Positions 44,530 to 54,343 of a stretch of 64,000 nucleotides of DNA are shown piece by piece (the stretch's first letter is position 1; each line of letters starts with the position of its first letter). The position numbers and the translations under genes are program-made. The stretch is from Ignavibacteria bacterium (GTDB lineage Bacteria; Bacteroidota; Ignavibacteria; Tepidaquicellales; Tepidaquicellaceae), in assembly GCA_016704345.1 (NCBI GenBank), contig JADJAH010000001.1:468501-532500 (forward strand). Direction: 5' to 3'. Under the pieces are notes generated by a model that did no database searches, was not told the origin of the DNA, and saw only the letters and a program-made list of their open reading frames with translations.

Positions 44530-45114
44530 ATGAAAAACAACCTCCTGAGATCAGGCAGAATAAGATCTTTGTGTAACGAAAGAGCATCATCCCCTATTCC
44601 CTTCATGCTCATTCTTGCCGGTATATTTTATTTGCTCACAGTAAACGATGTATCTGCGCAGACCAAAGTTGGATATATTGATTCGAAGAGAATCATAGAA
44701 TCAATGCAGGAATCTGTCGATGCCAAGCAGCGTCTTGATAATTTGGTTGGTCAATGGCAGGCAGAGCTGAAGACATTACAGGACAGTCTGAAGTCGATGA
44801 AAGATGATTATGATAAGAAGAAGTTGATATTAACTGAACAGTTGAGACAACAGAAAGAAACCGAGATAAAGGAGATGGAAACAACTGTTGGTAATTTTCG
44901 GGTGCAGAAGTTTGGAGAAGGTGGAGAGTACTTTACTAAGCAGACGGAATTCATGAAGCCTGTATACGACCGAATATTCAAGGCGATTGAAACTGTTGCC
45001 AAAGAGGGAAATTATGATTATGTATTTGACAGAAGCGCAGACATACTTCTTCTTTATGTAAATGAAACTCATGATCTGACGGCAAAAGTATCAAGAGCTA
45101 TGGAAGGCAAATAA
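44530..45114 (+). CDS. OmpH/Skp-family periplasmic chaperone, second copy
   Basis: 194 residues with a signal peptide preceded by an unusually long basic leader (KNNLLRSGRIRSLCNERASS), then VSAQTKVGYIDSKRIIESMQ, a coiled coil with many Lys/Glu pairs, and YDYVFDRSADILLLYVNETH at the end. The same fold and role as the previous gene are expected. The stop TAA touches the ATG of lpxD, so translation is likely coupled. Tandem ompH paralogues between bamA and lpxD are common in this phylum group. Confidence 0.9.
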   Translation: MKNNLLRSGRIRSLCNERASSPIPFMLILAGIFYLLTVNDVSAQTKVGYIDSKRIIESMQESVDAKQRLDNLVGQWQAELKTLQDSLKSMKDDYDKKKLILTEQLRQQKETEIKEMETTVGNFRVQKFGEGGEYFTKQTEFMKPVYDRIFKAIETVAKEGNYDYVFDRSADILLLYVNETHDLTAKVSRAMEGK

Positions 45115-46143
45115 ATGAAACTTACTGAACTTGCCGAAATTGTAGAAGGTGATGTTGAAGGTAACGGACAGATAGAAATTACAGGTATCGGCAAAATTGA
45201 AACTGCCGGAAGATCAGAGATCACATTCATTTCAAATCCTCTTTACGAGAAATTCTTCGAGACAACTGAAGCCGGATGCGTAATTGTCGGCAGAGAGTTC
45301 GAGGCAAAATTAAAAAGAAAAGATGTTTCAATTCTTCGGGTTGACGATCCTTATCTGTCCTTCATCAAATTGCTTGAAATGTTCGAAACAAATGTTGATG
45401 ATGAACTCGAAGGAATTTCCGACACATCAGTTATAGGCGAGCATACAGAGCTTGGTGAAAATATCTTCATCGGTGAGTTTGTCAGCATTGGAAGAAATTG
45501 CAGAATCGGTACAGGCACAAGAATAATGAGCAACTGTTCTATTGATACAGGTACAGAAATCGGGAATGGTTGTCTGATCAATTCAAACGTCAGCATTTAC
45601 AAAGATTGTCGTATAGGAAATAATGTAATAATTCATTCCGGAGCTGTTATCGGTTCGGATGGATTTGGATTTGCGAAGAACAATGACGGGAGCTACCGGA
45701 AAATACCTCAAACAGGAAATGTAGTCATCGAAGATAATGTTGAGATCGGTTCAAACACAAGCATTGACCGCGCTACAATGGGCAGTACAATTATTGGCAA
45801 AGGAGTAAAGATAGATAATCAAGTTCAGATCGCGCATAATGTTGAGATTGGTGAGAACACGGTAATAGCAGCACAAGTTGGCATTGCAGGCTCTACAAAG
45901 ATCGGCAAAAGGTGCATGATAGCTGGACAGTCCGGTATCGTAGGCCATTTGACCATTTGTGATGACGTAATTATCGGAGCCGCTGTCGGAGTTTCAAAGT
46001 CCATAACAGAGCCCGGTATTTATACCGGATATCGAGCACGCCCGCATAAGGAAGATCTCCGCAATGAAATTCGTATAAGAAATCTCGAAGCTCTTGAGAA
46101 GAGAGTAAGTAACCTTGAAGGACAAATTAAAAAATCAGAATAG
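45115..46143 (+). CDS. lpxD: UDP-3-O-acylglucosamine N-acyltransferase
   Basis: Third step of lipid A synthesis: adds the second hydroxyacyl chain to UDP-3-O-acyl-GlcN. 342 aa: an N-terminal uridine-binding domain (SEITFISNPLYEKFFETT), then a left-handed beta helix of hexapeptide repeats (IGEHTELGENIFIGEFVSIG, GSDGFGFAKNNDGSYRKIPQ) with the catalytic His in QIAHNVEIGENTVIA, and a C-terminal helix. Immediately follows ompH and precedes lpxC-fabZ by three bases. Confidence 0.95.
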   Translation: MKLTELAEIVEGDVEGNGQIEITGIGKIETAGRSEITFISNPLYEKFFETTEAGCVIVGREFEAKLKRKDVSILRVDDPYLSFIKLLEMFETNVDDELEGISDTSVIGEHTELGENIFIGEFVSIGRNCRIGTGTRIMSNCSIDTGTEIGNGCLINSNVSIYKDCRIGNNVIIHSGAVIGSDGFGFAKNNDGSYRKIPQTGNVVIEDNVEIGSNTSIDRATMGSTIIGKGVKIDNQVQIAHNVEIGENTVIAAQVGIAGSTKIGKRCMIAGQSGIVGHLTICDDVIIGAAVGVSKSITEPGIYTGYRARPHKEDLRNEIRIRNLEALEKRVSNLEGQIKKSE

Positions 46144-46146
46144 AGC

Positions 46147-47553
46147 ATGCTTGAGAAGCAGAGAACTATCAGGGAACCGGTAACAATATCCGGAGTCGGA
46201 CTTCACACAGGTAATAAGTCCAACATGACATTCAAGCCGGCGCCGGAAGATTACGGTATCAGGTTTGTCAGAATCGATATGGAAGGAAACCCGGAAATAC
46301 CGGCTGACATAGATCATGTGATTGATATTTCCAGGGGAACTACAATTGCAAAGGACGGAGCTGAAGTGCACACCGTGGAGCATGTTCTAGCAAGTATTGT
46401 TGGCTGTGAAATTGATAATATCGCAGTTGAGCTCGATTCGAACGAACCTCCTGTAATGGATGGAAGCGCCATGCACTATGTTGAAGCTCTAAAGAGAGCC
46501 GGAGCAATAGATCAGGAAGCAAAGCGTGATTATCTTGTGATAGCAGATCTTGTACACTATCATGATGAGAAAAATAATGTTGACATAGTAGGGCTTCCGC
46601 TTAAAGATGATTTTCGCGTTTCTGTAATGATTGACTTTAACAACCCGGCTCTTGGAGTTCAGCATACCGGACTGTTTGATCTGCAGAAAGAATTTGAAAC
46701 TGAATTTGCACCTTCAAGGACATTCTGTTTTCTGAGCGAAATAGAGTATCTGAGAAATCAAGGTCTCATTAAGGGAGGCGATCTGGATAATGCAATTGTA
46801 ATAGTTGACAAAGAAGCATCACCCGAGGAACTCGAAGGGATTAAAAAGAAACTTGGTATAGAAGGAAGTGTAATTCTTGGTTCAACGGGAATTCTGGATA
46901 ATCGCCAACTCCGCTACAAAAACGAACCGGCGAGGCACAAACTTCTCGATCTGATCGGAGATCTTGCGCTCATCGGCGCTCCTGTTAAAGGACAGATATT
47001 AGCTGCAAGACCGGGACACCGTTCCAATGTTGAGTTTACAAAGATGCTCAGAAAACTTTATCTTCAGCAGAAGATCGAGACCAAATTCCAGGTTATGAAA
47101 TCCGAGAATTGTGTGTTCGATATCGAAGCAATCATGGAGATCATGCCGCATCGTTATCCGTTCCTGCTTGTTGACAAAGTGATCGACATTGAAATCAACC
47201 ACAGAATAGTAGGCATCAAGAATGTTACTTACAATGAACCGTTCTTCAATGGGCATTTTCCGACCAGAAGGGTGATGCCGGGAGTATTAATAGTTGAAGC
47301 CATGGCTCAGTGCGGTTTCATCCTGCTTCTCAATACAATTGAGAATCCCGAAAAGAAGATGGCATACTTTGCAGCAATTGAAAAAGTTAAGTTCCGAAAA
47401 CCCGTGGTCCCGGGTGACCAGCTTGTATTTGAGATGTTTCTGCTGTCATACAAAAGAGGTATTTGCAAGATCGCCGGCAAGGCATATAAGAATTTTCTTG
47501 GCGGTGAACTCGCCTGTGAAGGCGAGTTCATGGCCGCTGTAGTAGATCGTTAA
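46147..47553 (+). CDS. lpxC-fabZ: Fusion of UDP-3-O-acyl-GlcNAc deacetylase and 3-hydroxyacyl-ACP dehydratase
   Basis: 468 aa with two enzymes. Residues about 1-305 are LpxC, the zinc deacetylase committing to lipid A: GVGLHTGNKSNMTF, Glu and His in HTVEHVLASIVG, the second His and Asp in RHKLLDLIGDLALIG, and His in ARPGHRSNVEF. Residues about 318-465 are FabZ, the fatty-acid-cycle dehydratase: IMPHRYPFLLVDKV, catalytic His in FFNGHFPTRRVMPG and Glu in LIVEAMAQCG. This fusion is typical of Bacteroidota and Chlorobi relatives and joins two competing users of hydroxyacyl-ACP. lpxA, which often follows, is not here: the next gene is pgk on the other strand. Confidence 0.95.
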   Translation: MLEKQRTIREPVTISGVGLHTGNKSNMTFKPAPEDYGIRFVRIDMEGNPEIPADIDHVIDISRGTTIAKDGAEVHTVEHVLASIVGCEIDNIAVELDSNEPPVMDGSAMHYVEALKRAGAIDQEAKRDYLVIADLVHYHDEKNNVDIVGLPLKDDFRVSVMIDFNNPALGVQHTGLFDLQKEFETEFAPSRTFCFLSEIEYLRNQGLIKGGDLDNAIVIVDKEASPEELEGIKKKLGIEGSVILGSTGILDNRQLRYKNEPARHKLLDLIGDLALIGAPVKGQILAARPGHRSNVEFTKMLRKLYLQQKIETKFQVMKSENCVFDIEAIMEIMPHRYPFLLVDKVIDIEINHRIVGIKNVTYNEPFFNGHFPTRRVMPGVLIVEAMAQCGFILLLNTIENPEKKMAYFAAIEKVKFRKPVVPGDQLVFEMFLLSYKRGICKIAGKAYKNFLGGELACEGEFMAAVVDR

Positions 47554-47557
47554 TTTT

Positions 47558-48775
47558 TCAGACTTCTGTAAGCGCTGCAATTCCGGGAAGTTCTTTCCCT
47601 TCAAGATATTCAAGCGATGCTCCGCCGCCTGTTGATACATGAGTTAAGCTCTTTTCCAGTCCGGCTTTTGCAATTGCACTGGCTGAATCGCCGCCGCCTA
47701 CAATTGTTACTGCCCCGTTTCCTGTTGCTTCTGCAAGGGCTTTCGCAACTTCCATTGTTCCGGTTGCAAAAATATCAATTTCAAAAACTCCCATCGGACC
47801 GTTCCAAATTACTGTTCCGGCTTTTAATATTTCTTCCCTGTAATTATGAATTGCTTTCGGTCCAATATCAACTCCGATCCATTCATTAAAATCAGGTGTA
47901 ATCCTGTCGGCAAACATTTCCTTGGTCTCTGCTTCTGCATCAAACCTGTTTGCCATTAATACATCCTCTGGAAGTAAAATCTTAGTATTAGACAACTTTG
48001 CTTTCTCTAAAATTTCCTTTGCGAGTTCTATCTTGTCTTCCTCTAAAATAGATTTTGCAATGTTGTAGCCAAGCGCTTTATAGAAAGTGAACATCATGCC
48101 GCCTCCGATCAGTATTGAATCCGCAACGCCTATTAGATTTTCCAGTACATCTATTTTCCCTGATATTTTTGATCCGCCCATAATTGCAACAAGTGGCCGC
48201 TTAGGATTCTTCATAGCTGCGCTTAGATACTTCAACTCTTTCTCAATAAGAAATCCGGCAGCATTATCTTTCATGAATTTTGTTACACCCTCTGTCGAAG
48301 CATGAGCCCTGTGCGCAGTTCCAAAGGCATCGTTAACATATACATCCCCTATTGATGCCAGTTTCTTTGAAAACTCAGCATCGTTCTTTTCTTCTTCTTT
48401 GTAGAACCTGAGATTCTCCAGCAAAAGTATGTCACCTTCATTCATGGCATCCGTAACTTCTTTATTGTCTTCACTTATGCAGTCATCTGAAAAGAGTACA
48501 GGCTTGTCGAGAACATTTGAAAGATATTTTGCAACGGGTTCAAGACTGTATTTGGGATTCTTTTCTCCCTTTGGCCTTCCCAGATGACTCATCAGAATAC
48601 ACTTCCCGCCGTTTGAAGTTATTGCATTAATAGTTGGCAATGATTCGAGAATCCTTTTGTCATCAGTTATTACACCGTCCGCGTCGATCGGCACATTGAA
48701 ATCGACTCTTACCAGGACTTTTTTTCCTTTGATCTTACCGCTGTCTATAAGCTTCTGGAGTGATAGTTTTCCCAT
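47558..48775 (-). CDS. pgk: Phosphoglycerate kinase
   Basis: Glycolytic enzyme transferring phosphate from 1,3-bisphosphoglycerate to ADP. 405 aa. Substrate-binding region VRVDFNVPIDADGVITDD, SHLGRPKGEKNPKYSLEPVA, ENLRFYKEEEKND and FGTAHRAHAST; nucleotide region IMGGSKISGKIDVL, VIWNGPMGVFE and TIVGGGDSASAI; closing helix HVSTGGGASLEYLEG. It converges on lpxC-fabZ with only four bases between the stops, so no terminator is seen there. Confidence 0.95.
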   Translation of the reverse strand: MGKLSLQKLIDSGKIKGKKVLVRVDFNVPIDADGVITDDKRILESLPTINAITSNGGKCILMSHLGRPKGEKNPKYSLEPVAKYLSNVLDKPVLFSDDCISEDNKEVTDAMNEGDILLLENLRFYKEEEKNDAEFSKKLASIGDVYVNDAFGTAHRAHASTEGVTKFMKDNAAGFLIEKELKYLSAAMKNPKRPLVAIMGGSKISGKIDVLENLIGVADSILIGGGMMFTFYKALGYNIAKSILEEDKIELAKEILEKAKLSNTKILLPEDVLMANRFDAEAETKEMFADRITPDFNEWIGVDIGPKAIHNYREEILKAGTVIWNGPMGVFEIDIFATGTMEVAKALAEATGNGAVTIVGGGDSASAIAKAGLEKSLTHVSTGGGASLEYLEGKELPGIAALTEV

Positions 48776-48841
48776 CGTGTGATTTGGTTTTGATTGTCTG
48801 CAAAAATAAGATTTTTGCTATTTGTTTTTTAACCAAAATAA

Positions 48842-48872
48842 AAGCCCCCAGGCTTCTTCAACCTGGGGGCTT
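48842..48872 (-). terminator. Rho-independent terminator of T9SS gene at 48896
   Basis: Perfect 11-bp stem, 48842-48852 with 48862-48872 (AAGCCCCCAGG), loop of nine, and on the reverse strand followed by TTTTATTTTGG. It sits 23 bases past the T9SS stop and upstream of pgk. Confidence 0.9.
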
Positions 48873-48895
48873 GAGTAAAACTGATAAAGCAAAGA

Positions 48896-50806
48896 TTACT
48901 TCACAAGGATCATCTTCTTTGTATCAACAAAGTTTCCTGATGACAGTCTGTAGAAGTATGCACCACTCGGAAGACTTGCAGCGTTGAAGCCTACTATGTA
49001 GGATCCTGCACTCTTGAATTCATTCAAGACAACTGCAACTTCCTTACCTGACATATCATAAACTTTCAATGTTACAACTCCTGATTTCGGAAGTGAGAAG
49101 TTTATGTTTGTTGTCGGGTTAAATGGATTAGGATAGTTCTGCTTCAACAAGAATGATGAAGGAACTTCGCTGCTGACTGTTGAAATGCCGGTTGGATTTC
49201 CGCTCATCTTAACAATTACGCCTGCGTTGCCGACTGCCCATCCGTCAGAGCAATTATCTGCTGCTGTAACAATGTCAATATGCTGGAACACTGAAGTTCC
49301 TGCAACGTGAGCATTCGTCCAGTTAGCTGCACCATTGGTTGATCTGTAAATCGTATTTCCGCTTCTGATCGCCCACCAATCTGAGCCTGCTCCATCGATA
49401 CCGTTAATGTTGCCGGTAGTTCCCGGATTTGTAACTGCAGAATAACTTGTTCCGCCGTTAGTTGATAATACCATTGCAGTTCCGCCCGCAAGACCTACGC
49501 TTGCTGTATTGTAATGAACTGCATATGAATTGACTGTTCCGGTTGTTGCTCCGCTTGTCCATGTAAGACCAAGATCTGTTGATCTGTAAACCTTTGTTGC
49601 ATTAGTACCAAACCACATATTGTTTCCAATGATCTGGAAAGCATTGTTCCATCCTGCTTCGGTTCCGACCTGTGCAGGCTCTGTAGCAATTCTTGCCCAG
49701 TTGTTTCCGCCGTTGGTGGTCTGAACAATTGTCCATTTGCCGCCAACAGGATCTCCAACTGCATAACCTGTTGAAGTATTTATCATTTGAATCGCATCAA
49801 TGAATCCACCTGCTTGCGTATATACCAATGTCCAGGTTGTTCCGCCGTTTGTGGTCTTGTAAATATTTGTTGCACTTGGTGATGTTGTGCAAAGAGCTTC
49901 GTTTGCGCTCCAGGCGTAAATATTGTAAACATCACCCGTGATACCTGTTCCTGTTGCTGATGACCATGTTACGCCGCCATTGACTGTTCTTACGACTGTT
50001 GGTCCAACACCTGCAGCCCATCCGATCTGATCGGTGACTGTTGAAACTGTAAGAAACTGATTAGGAGTACCTGAAGTCTGCGGAGTAAAATTATATGTAC
50101 ATCCAACCGGGCCACCGCCGCCTGTTGCAACAGTAAGATAGTCAACACCCATGTAGTCACTGTTAGCTCCATTAGGGCCGCCATTGACAACATTATATCT
50201 GATTGCAAATCTTGCATTAGCACCTGCAGCAGCAGTTCTATAGCTTGATCTTGTCCATGTTACTGTGCTGGTCTTGAATCTTCCAAGCTCAACCCATGAT
50301 GTTGCTTCGGGAGTGGAATCGCCGACTGCCGAATACATAACTCTGACTGAATCAGGGAATGTGCTTGCATCCGGTGACCTGCTCCAGAATGCAATTGTGT
50401 CGCCTGAGTTAACACTCATTCTTGGTGTTACAAGCCAGCTGTCAATATTGTTTGTACCGGTAACAACCTGGTAGTTAGCTGCAACATATCCTGTGGCTGC
50501 ACCTTCATAAGCTGCGAATACAGTTGCGTTGCCTTGGAACCATGTTGCTGCAGCTCCTTGCGCTCCGCCGCCTCTGTACCAGACTTTATAGCCTCTGGCT
50601 TTCAAACCTGTGGTGTCATTAACTCCGTTAAAGTCGTCAAGATAAGTTACAGTTGAATTTGATTGAGGTACAATAGTGATCGGAGGAACTGATGAAGATG
50701 TGTTTGATTTTGAACCGTTTGGTCCGTCACCGCCCATGTTAAAGCCAAGTAGCACTCCGAGGGAGATGAATCCAAGAAACAATAAAGCCGTAATTCTCGA
50801 TTTCAT
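48896..50806 (-). CDS. Large T9SS-sorted protein with Ycf48/BNR-type repeats, gene A of a trio
   Basis: 636 aa: signal region (ITALLFLGFISLGVLLGFNM), an N-terminal jelly-roll-like domain with WYRGGGAQGAAATWFQGN and DSWLVTPRMSVNSGDTIAFW (choice-of-anchor J type, residues about 60-230), a GGGGP linker, then beta-propeller blades with repeated TNGG-W motifs (TVVRTVNGGVTWSSA, NIYKTTNGGTTWTLV, VQTTNGGNNWARI) like the Ycf48/photosystem assembly family, and a T9SS domain (LKQNYPNPFNPTTNINFSLP). Probably cell-surface or released. The propeller and tail are closely repeated in gene B (51032-53143). Confidence 0.88.
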   Translation of the reverse strand: MKSRITALLFLGFISLGVLLGFNMGGDGPNGSKSNTSSSVPPITIVPQSNSTVTYLDDFNGVNDTTGLKARGYKVWYRGGGAQGAAATWFQGNATVFAAYEGAATGYVAANYQVVTGTNNIDSWLVTPRMSVNSGDTIAFWSRSPDASTFPDSVRVMYSAVGDSTPEATSWVELGRFKTSTVTWTRSSYRTAAAGANARFAIRYNVVNGGPNGANSDYMGVDYLTVATGGGGPVGCTYNFTPQTSGTPNQFLTVSTVTDQIGWAAGVGPTVVRTVNGGVTWSSATGTGITGDVYNIYAWSANEALCTTSPSATNIYKTTNGGTTWTLVYTQAGGFIDAIQMINTSTGYAVGDPVGGKWTIVQTTNGGNNWARIATEPAQVGTEAGWNNAFQIIGNNMWFGTNATKVYRSTDLGLTWTSGATTGTVNSYAVHYNTASVGLAGGTAMVLSTNGGTSYSAVTNPGTTGNINGIDGAGSDWWAIRSGNTIYRSTNGAANWTNAHVAGTSVFQHIDIVTAADNCSDGWAVGNAGVIVKMSGNPTGISTVSSEVPSSFLLKQNYPNPFNPTTNINFSLPKSGVVTLKVYDMSGKEVAVVLNEFKSAGSYIVGFNAASLPSGAYFYRLSSGNFVDTKKMILVK

Positions 50807-50975
50807 TTAGTTTGCCTTTCTGATTAATGTTATTAAAAAAATAAAGTGTGTACTCAATTCATTCACTGAAGATACTTTGCTTCTATTTACATCAGTGACA
50901 TTGACGCTTATTGAATTAACTTAAAATATTGTTTTGCATTCACATATTCAAGATTCGAAAGTTTGCTAAAATACA

Positions 50976-51005
50976 CAAAGCCCGGAAGTTACCTGCCGGG
51001 CTTTG
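50976..51005 (-). terminator. Terminator of T9SS gene B
   Basis: A 10-bp perfect stem, 50976-50985 with 50996-51005 (CAAAGCCCGG), loop of ten. On the reverse strand a weak T-run (TGTATTTTAG) follows. It is 27 bases beyond the gene's stop. Confidence 0.75.
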
Positions 51006-51031
51006 TTAAATTGAATCCTATTTATCAAATG

Positions 51032-53143
51032 TTACTTGATCAACATCATCTTCTTGGTTTCCGAGAAATTACCTGATGTCAATCTGTAGAAGTACGCACC
51101 GCTCGGCAATCCGGCTGCATTGAATCCAACAAGATAGCTTCCGGCACTCTTAACTTCATTCAGAAGTACTGCAACTTCCCTTCCTGAAATGTCATAAATC
51201 TTCAATGTTACTAATCCTGATTTCGGAAGTGAGAAGTTAATGTTTGTAGTAGGGTTAAATGGATTCGGATAGTTCTGCTTCAACAGATATGATGAAGGAA
51301 CTTCGCTGCTGACAGTAGAAATTCCTGTAGGTTCTCCGCTCATTCTTGAAATTGCTCCTGCATTACCAACTGCCCAACCATCAGGACAATTACCATTTCC
51401 AACTACGAAATCTATATCTTGAAATACTGCAGTTCCGGCAACGTGGGCATTCGTCCAATTGGCTGCACCGTTGGTTGACCTGTAGATTGTATTACCACTT
51501 CTGATAGCCCACCAGTCTGCGCCTGTTCCTTCTAATCCGTTCATGTTGCCTGTTGTACCCGGATTAGTTACTGCTGAATAGCTTGATCCGCCATTTGTTG
51601 ACAAGACCATTGCTGTTCCGCCTGCCAATCCTGTGGTTGGATTGTTATAATGTACAGCATATGAATTGGCTGTGCCGGTTGTCGCACCGCTTGTCCATGT
51701 TAGACCAAGATCAGTTGATCTGTAAACCTTCGTCGCGTTTGTTCCAAACCACATGTTGTTTCCTTCTATTTGCAATGCATTGTTCCAACCGGCTTCGGTT
51801 CCGACCTGTGCAGGTTCTGTAGCAATTCTTGCCCAGTTGTCTCCGCCATTGGTAGTCTGAACAATTGTCCACTTACCGCCTACAGGGTCACCTAATGCGT
51901 AACCTGTTGTTGTATTTATCATCTGAATAGCATCAATGAATCCGCCGGCTTGTGTGAATACCAAGGTCCATGATGTTCCGCCGTTTGTCGTCTTGTAAAT
52001 GTTTGTTGCGCTTGGTGACGTAGTACAAAGAGCATCATTAGCACTACATGCATAAATGTTGTACACATCACCTGTAATGCCGGTACCTGTAGCTGATGAC
52101 CATGATATACCGCCGTTTATAGTCTTCACAACTGTCGGACCAACACCTGCTGCCCATCCAATTTGATCGGAGACTGCTGAAACTGTCAACAGCTGGTTTG
52201 GAGTACCTGATGTTTGATTGGTCCAGTTGTAATTGCATGTAGTTGGACCACCGCCAAGGTTCTTTAATACATAACCGCATGTTGCCTGATTCTGATAATT
52301 GAGCAACAGCAATAGTTTGTTGTCTTTGACCACGACTTCAGCTCCGCCTGCAATACCTATACTTGCGCCTGTGGTATTGAACAGATATGTCTTTACTGAC
52401 AATCCTGTTCCAAGATAAATCTTGTCCAGTTGGTTCTGAAGACCGCCAGTTACCTGACTCCATACCCACAGGAATGCTGAATCCGGTGATGACGTGCTGT
52501 CAAAACCCATTCCGTATTTTCCTGCTATTGTACTGGTGATTGTTCTTTTAATTGCGCCTGTTGTATCACGGCAAACTATGTTATCACCGAAGTTTGAGCT
52601 CCAGAATCCTTTTCTGTTCGGATCCCATGCGATAGTTCTGTATGCTGCTCCGGTGTGTGTGTATGATGCCACTCTTGCTCCTAGCGCATTCATTTTATAC
52701 AATGCTGTGCTTGCTGATCCGCCCCAGAGATACTGAGTTCCCGATCCGTCCGGTGCTGATGTCAGATCCCTGATTGCACCTGTACCGCCGTTGTAACCGG
52801 AAATTGAATCTGCTAATGTTCCTGGACCGCCGCCTGGACCGTCAGGATTATATCTGTACAATACTGCGTTGTTCCATCTGTTCATGTAGTACTTTCCCTC
52901 AAAATACATAGCTCCTACAGTACCGCCATTTACGCCGGGAATTGCTGAGTAATTCCAGTTGAATTGTGTTGGATAAGGAAATCCTACCGGTGGAATTGTA
53001 TCCAATTGCAGACTCAGTGTTCTGCTGTTTTCTGTTAGTGTCGGTGCTGAGTCGTTGTTTGGATTATCCTGTACGGAATATCCAAACAGAAGAAACGATA
53101 CCAATACAACAGGTAGAATGTAAAGCAGTAATTTTGGTTTCAT
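51032..53143 (-). CDS. Large T9SS-sorted mosaic protein, gene B of a trio
   Basis: Start at ATG 53143 (MKPKLLLYILPVVLVSFLLF, signal anchor; a TTG at 53152 would add three residues). About 703 aa. Residues about 45-325 form a propeller-like domain (FPYPTQFNWNYSAIPGVNGG, YLWGGSASTALYKMN, GFWSSNFGDNIVCRDTTGAI) shared almost base for base with gene C (53349-55043). After a GGGP linker the rest (TSGTPNQLLTV onward, TNGG-W propeller blades and the T9SS domain) matches gene A (48896-50806). Gene B thus looks like a front half of type C joined to a back half of type A. The frame is intact, unlike gene C. Confidence 0.88.
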   Translation of the reverse strand: MKPKLLLYILPVVLVSFLLFGYSVQDNPNNDSAPTLTENSRTLSLQLDTIPPVGFPYPTQFNWNYSAIPGVNGGTVGAMYFEGKYYMNRWNNAVLYRYNPDGPGGGPGTLADSISGYNGGTGAIRDLTSAPDGSGTQYLWGGSASTALYKMNALGARVASYTHTGAAYRTIAWDPNRKGFWSSNFGDNIVCRDTTGAIKRTITSTIAGKYGMGFDSTSSPDSAFLWVWSQVTGGLQNQLDKIYLGTGLSVKTYLFNTTGASIGIAGGAEVVVKDNKLLLLLNYQNQATCGYVLKNLGGGPTTCNYNWTNQTSGTPNQLLTVSAVSDQIGWAAGVGPTVVKTINGGISWSSATGTGITGDVYNIYACSANDALCTTSPSATNIYKTTNGGTSWTLVFTQAGGFIDAIQMINTTTGYALGDPVGGKWTIVQTTNGGDNWARIATEPAQVGTEAGWNNALQIEGNNMWFGTNATKVYRSTDLGLTWTSGATTGTANSYAVHYNNPTTGLAGGTAMVLSTNGGSSYSAVTNPGTTGNMNGLEGTGADWWAIRSGNTIYRSTNGAANWTNAHVAGTAVFQDIDFVVGNGNCPDGWAVGNAGAISRMSGEPTGISTVSSEVPSSYLLKQNYPNPFNPTTNINFSLPKSGLVTLKIYDISGREVAVLLNEVKSAGSYLVGFNAAGLPSGAYFYRLTSGNFSETKKMMLIK
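52737..52888. repeat. 152-bp exact direct repeat, copy in gene B
   Basis: Bases 52737-52888 equal 54637-54788 without a difference that I can see (offset 1900). They code for the same part of the N-terminal propeller domain in genes B and C. The similarity goes on, less perfectly, to both gene starts, so this is the best-conserved part of a longer duplication. Confidence 0.9.
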
Positions 53144-53289
53144 TGTGGTCAATTTGTTTAAATTAGAAAAGAAGAAATATTTTGACTCAAACTTTTTTGG
53201 TTCATTATTAACTTATTGATTAATTCAAGTATTGTCAATTTATAAATCTTGAAATTCCATTTCCCGTAGATTTTCAATTCCAAAGAGAA

Positions 53290-53316
53290 AGACCCGGAAG
53301 ACAATCTCCCGGGTCT
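53290..53316 (-). terminator. Terminator of T9SS gene C
   Basis: Stem of eight, 53290-53297 with 53309-53316 (AGACCCGG / CCGGGTCT), extended imperfectly outward (AGAGA/TCTCT). On the reverse strand a T-rich tail follows (TTTCTCTTTGG). It lies 33 bases beyond the stop at 53349. Confidence 0.7.
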
Positions 53317-53348
53317 CTCTTAACATAGAAAAAATTGAATCTGATGCT

Positions 53349-53683
53349 TTATTTCAACAGGAACATTTTCTTTGTTTCTATGAAGTTTCCTGACTGCAAT
53401 CTGTAGAAGTAAACACCACTCGACAGATTTGAAGCATTGAATTTGAAATCATATGTACCTGCAGTCTTGACTTCATTAATAAGATTTGCAACTTCCCTTC
53501 CGGAAATATCAAACACCTTCATTGATACCAATCCTGATTTTGGAATTGTGTAATTGATTGTAGTAGAAGGGTTGAAAGGATTCGGATAGTTCTGACTTAG
53601 CTTATAACCGTCAACTACTCCTGAATTGTTGGATACACTTGTTGGAGGACCGTAGTCAATAGTAATCGACCATACCCTTACTT
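53349..53683 (-). CDS. T9SS gene C, C-terminal fragment with sorting domain
   Basis: The third frame of a gene broken twice. It reads the end of a P-domain (VWSITIDYG) and then YKLSQNYPNPFNPSTTINYT, VFDISGREVANLINEV and a tail KKMFLLK, a complete T9SS sorting domain. No start codon or signal peptide belongs to this piece. It becomes part of the secreted protein only if the frame at 53680-53684 is corrected. Confidence 0.75.
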
Positions 53684-54343
53684 CCTGTATCACCTGCCGC
53701 ATTGTCACACACTCTTAAAATATAAGCTCCGTTTGGATCAGTATTATTGAAGATGCCCAATGGTGACTTAGGATTGAAGTTACCGGCAGAATTAGCAGGC
53801 AGACCCGTGTTGCAAGTAGTAGGAGTCATGTTCTGAACCGACAATGCACCTGCAGTATCTATTAACCTTGTACCAATTAGATTGTCACAACTGTTTCCAA
53901 AGCCTGAACCTGTCCATCCGATCCTGCTGATTATTGTATCGACAACAGTACCTCTGCTCACCCAGAATCTTAGATCGCCAATCCATGAATGAAGAACAGA
54001 ATCCATTTTTACAGTGATCTTGTTGATCACGTTACCGGCTGGAATACCGCTGATATTGATAGTATCAATTCCCGGATTTGCATTTCCTCCATTTTCAGGA
54101 ATTACAGTTGTCTTTGCTTTTCTGATTGTAACCGAACCGCCCATTGGAGGCCCACTTAAATCTTTGATCTTATAAGCGCATGTTGCCTGGTTCTGATAAT
54201 TGAGCAACAGCAATAGTTTGTTGTCCTTGACCACGACTTCAGCTCCGCCTGCAATACCTATACTTGCTCCTGTGGTATTGAACAGATATGTCTTCACCGA
54301 TAATCCTGTTCCAAGATAAATCTTGTCCAGTTGGTTCTGAAGC
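53681..54343 (-). CDS. T9SS gene C, middle fragment with proprotein-convertase P-type domain
   Basis: The middle frame continues the propeller domain (LQNQLDKIYLGTGLSVKTYL, as in gene B) and then has a P-type beta sandwich (INKITVKMDSVLHSWIGDLR, WTGSGFGNSCDNLIGTRL, GAYILRVCDNAAGDTGS), the domain found at the C-terminus of convertases and many secreted proteins. No protease domain is present. Compared with gene B, one base is missing near 54341-54345 where the N-terminal frame leaves, and the frame leaves again near 53682. Confidence 0.75.
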
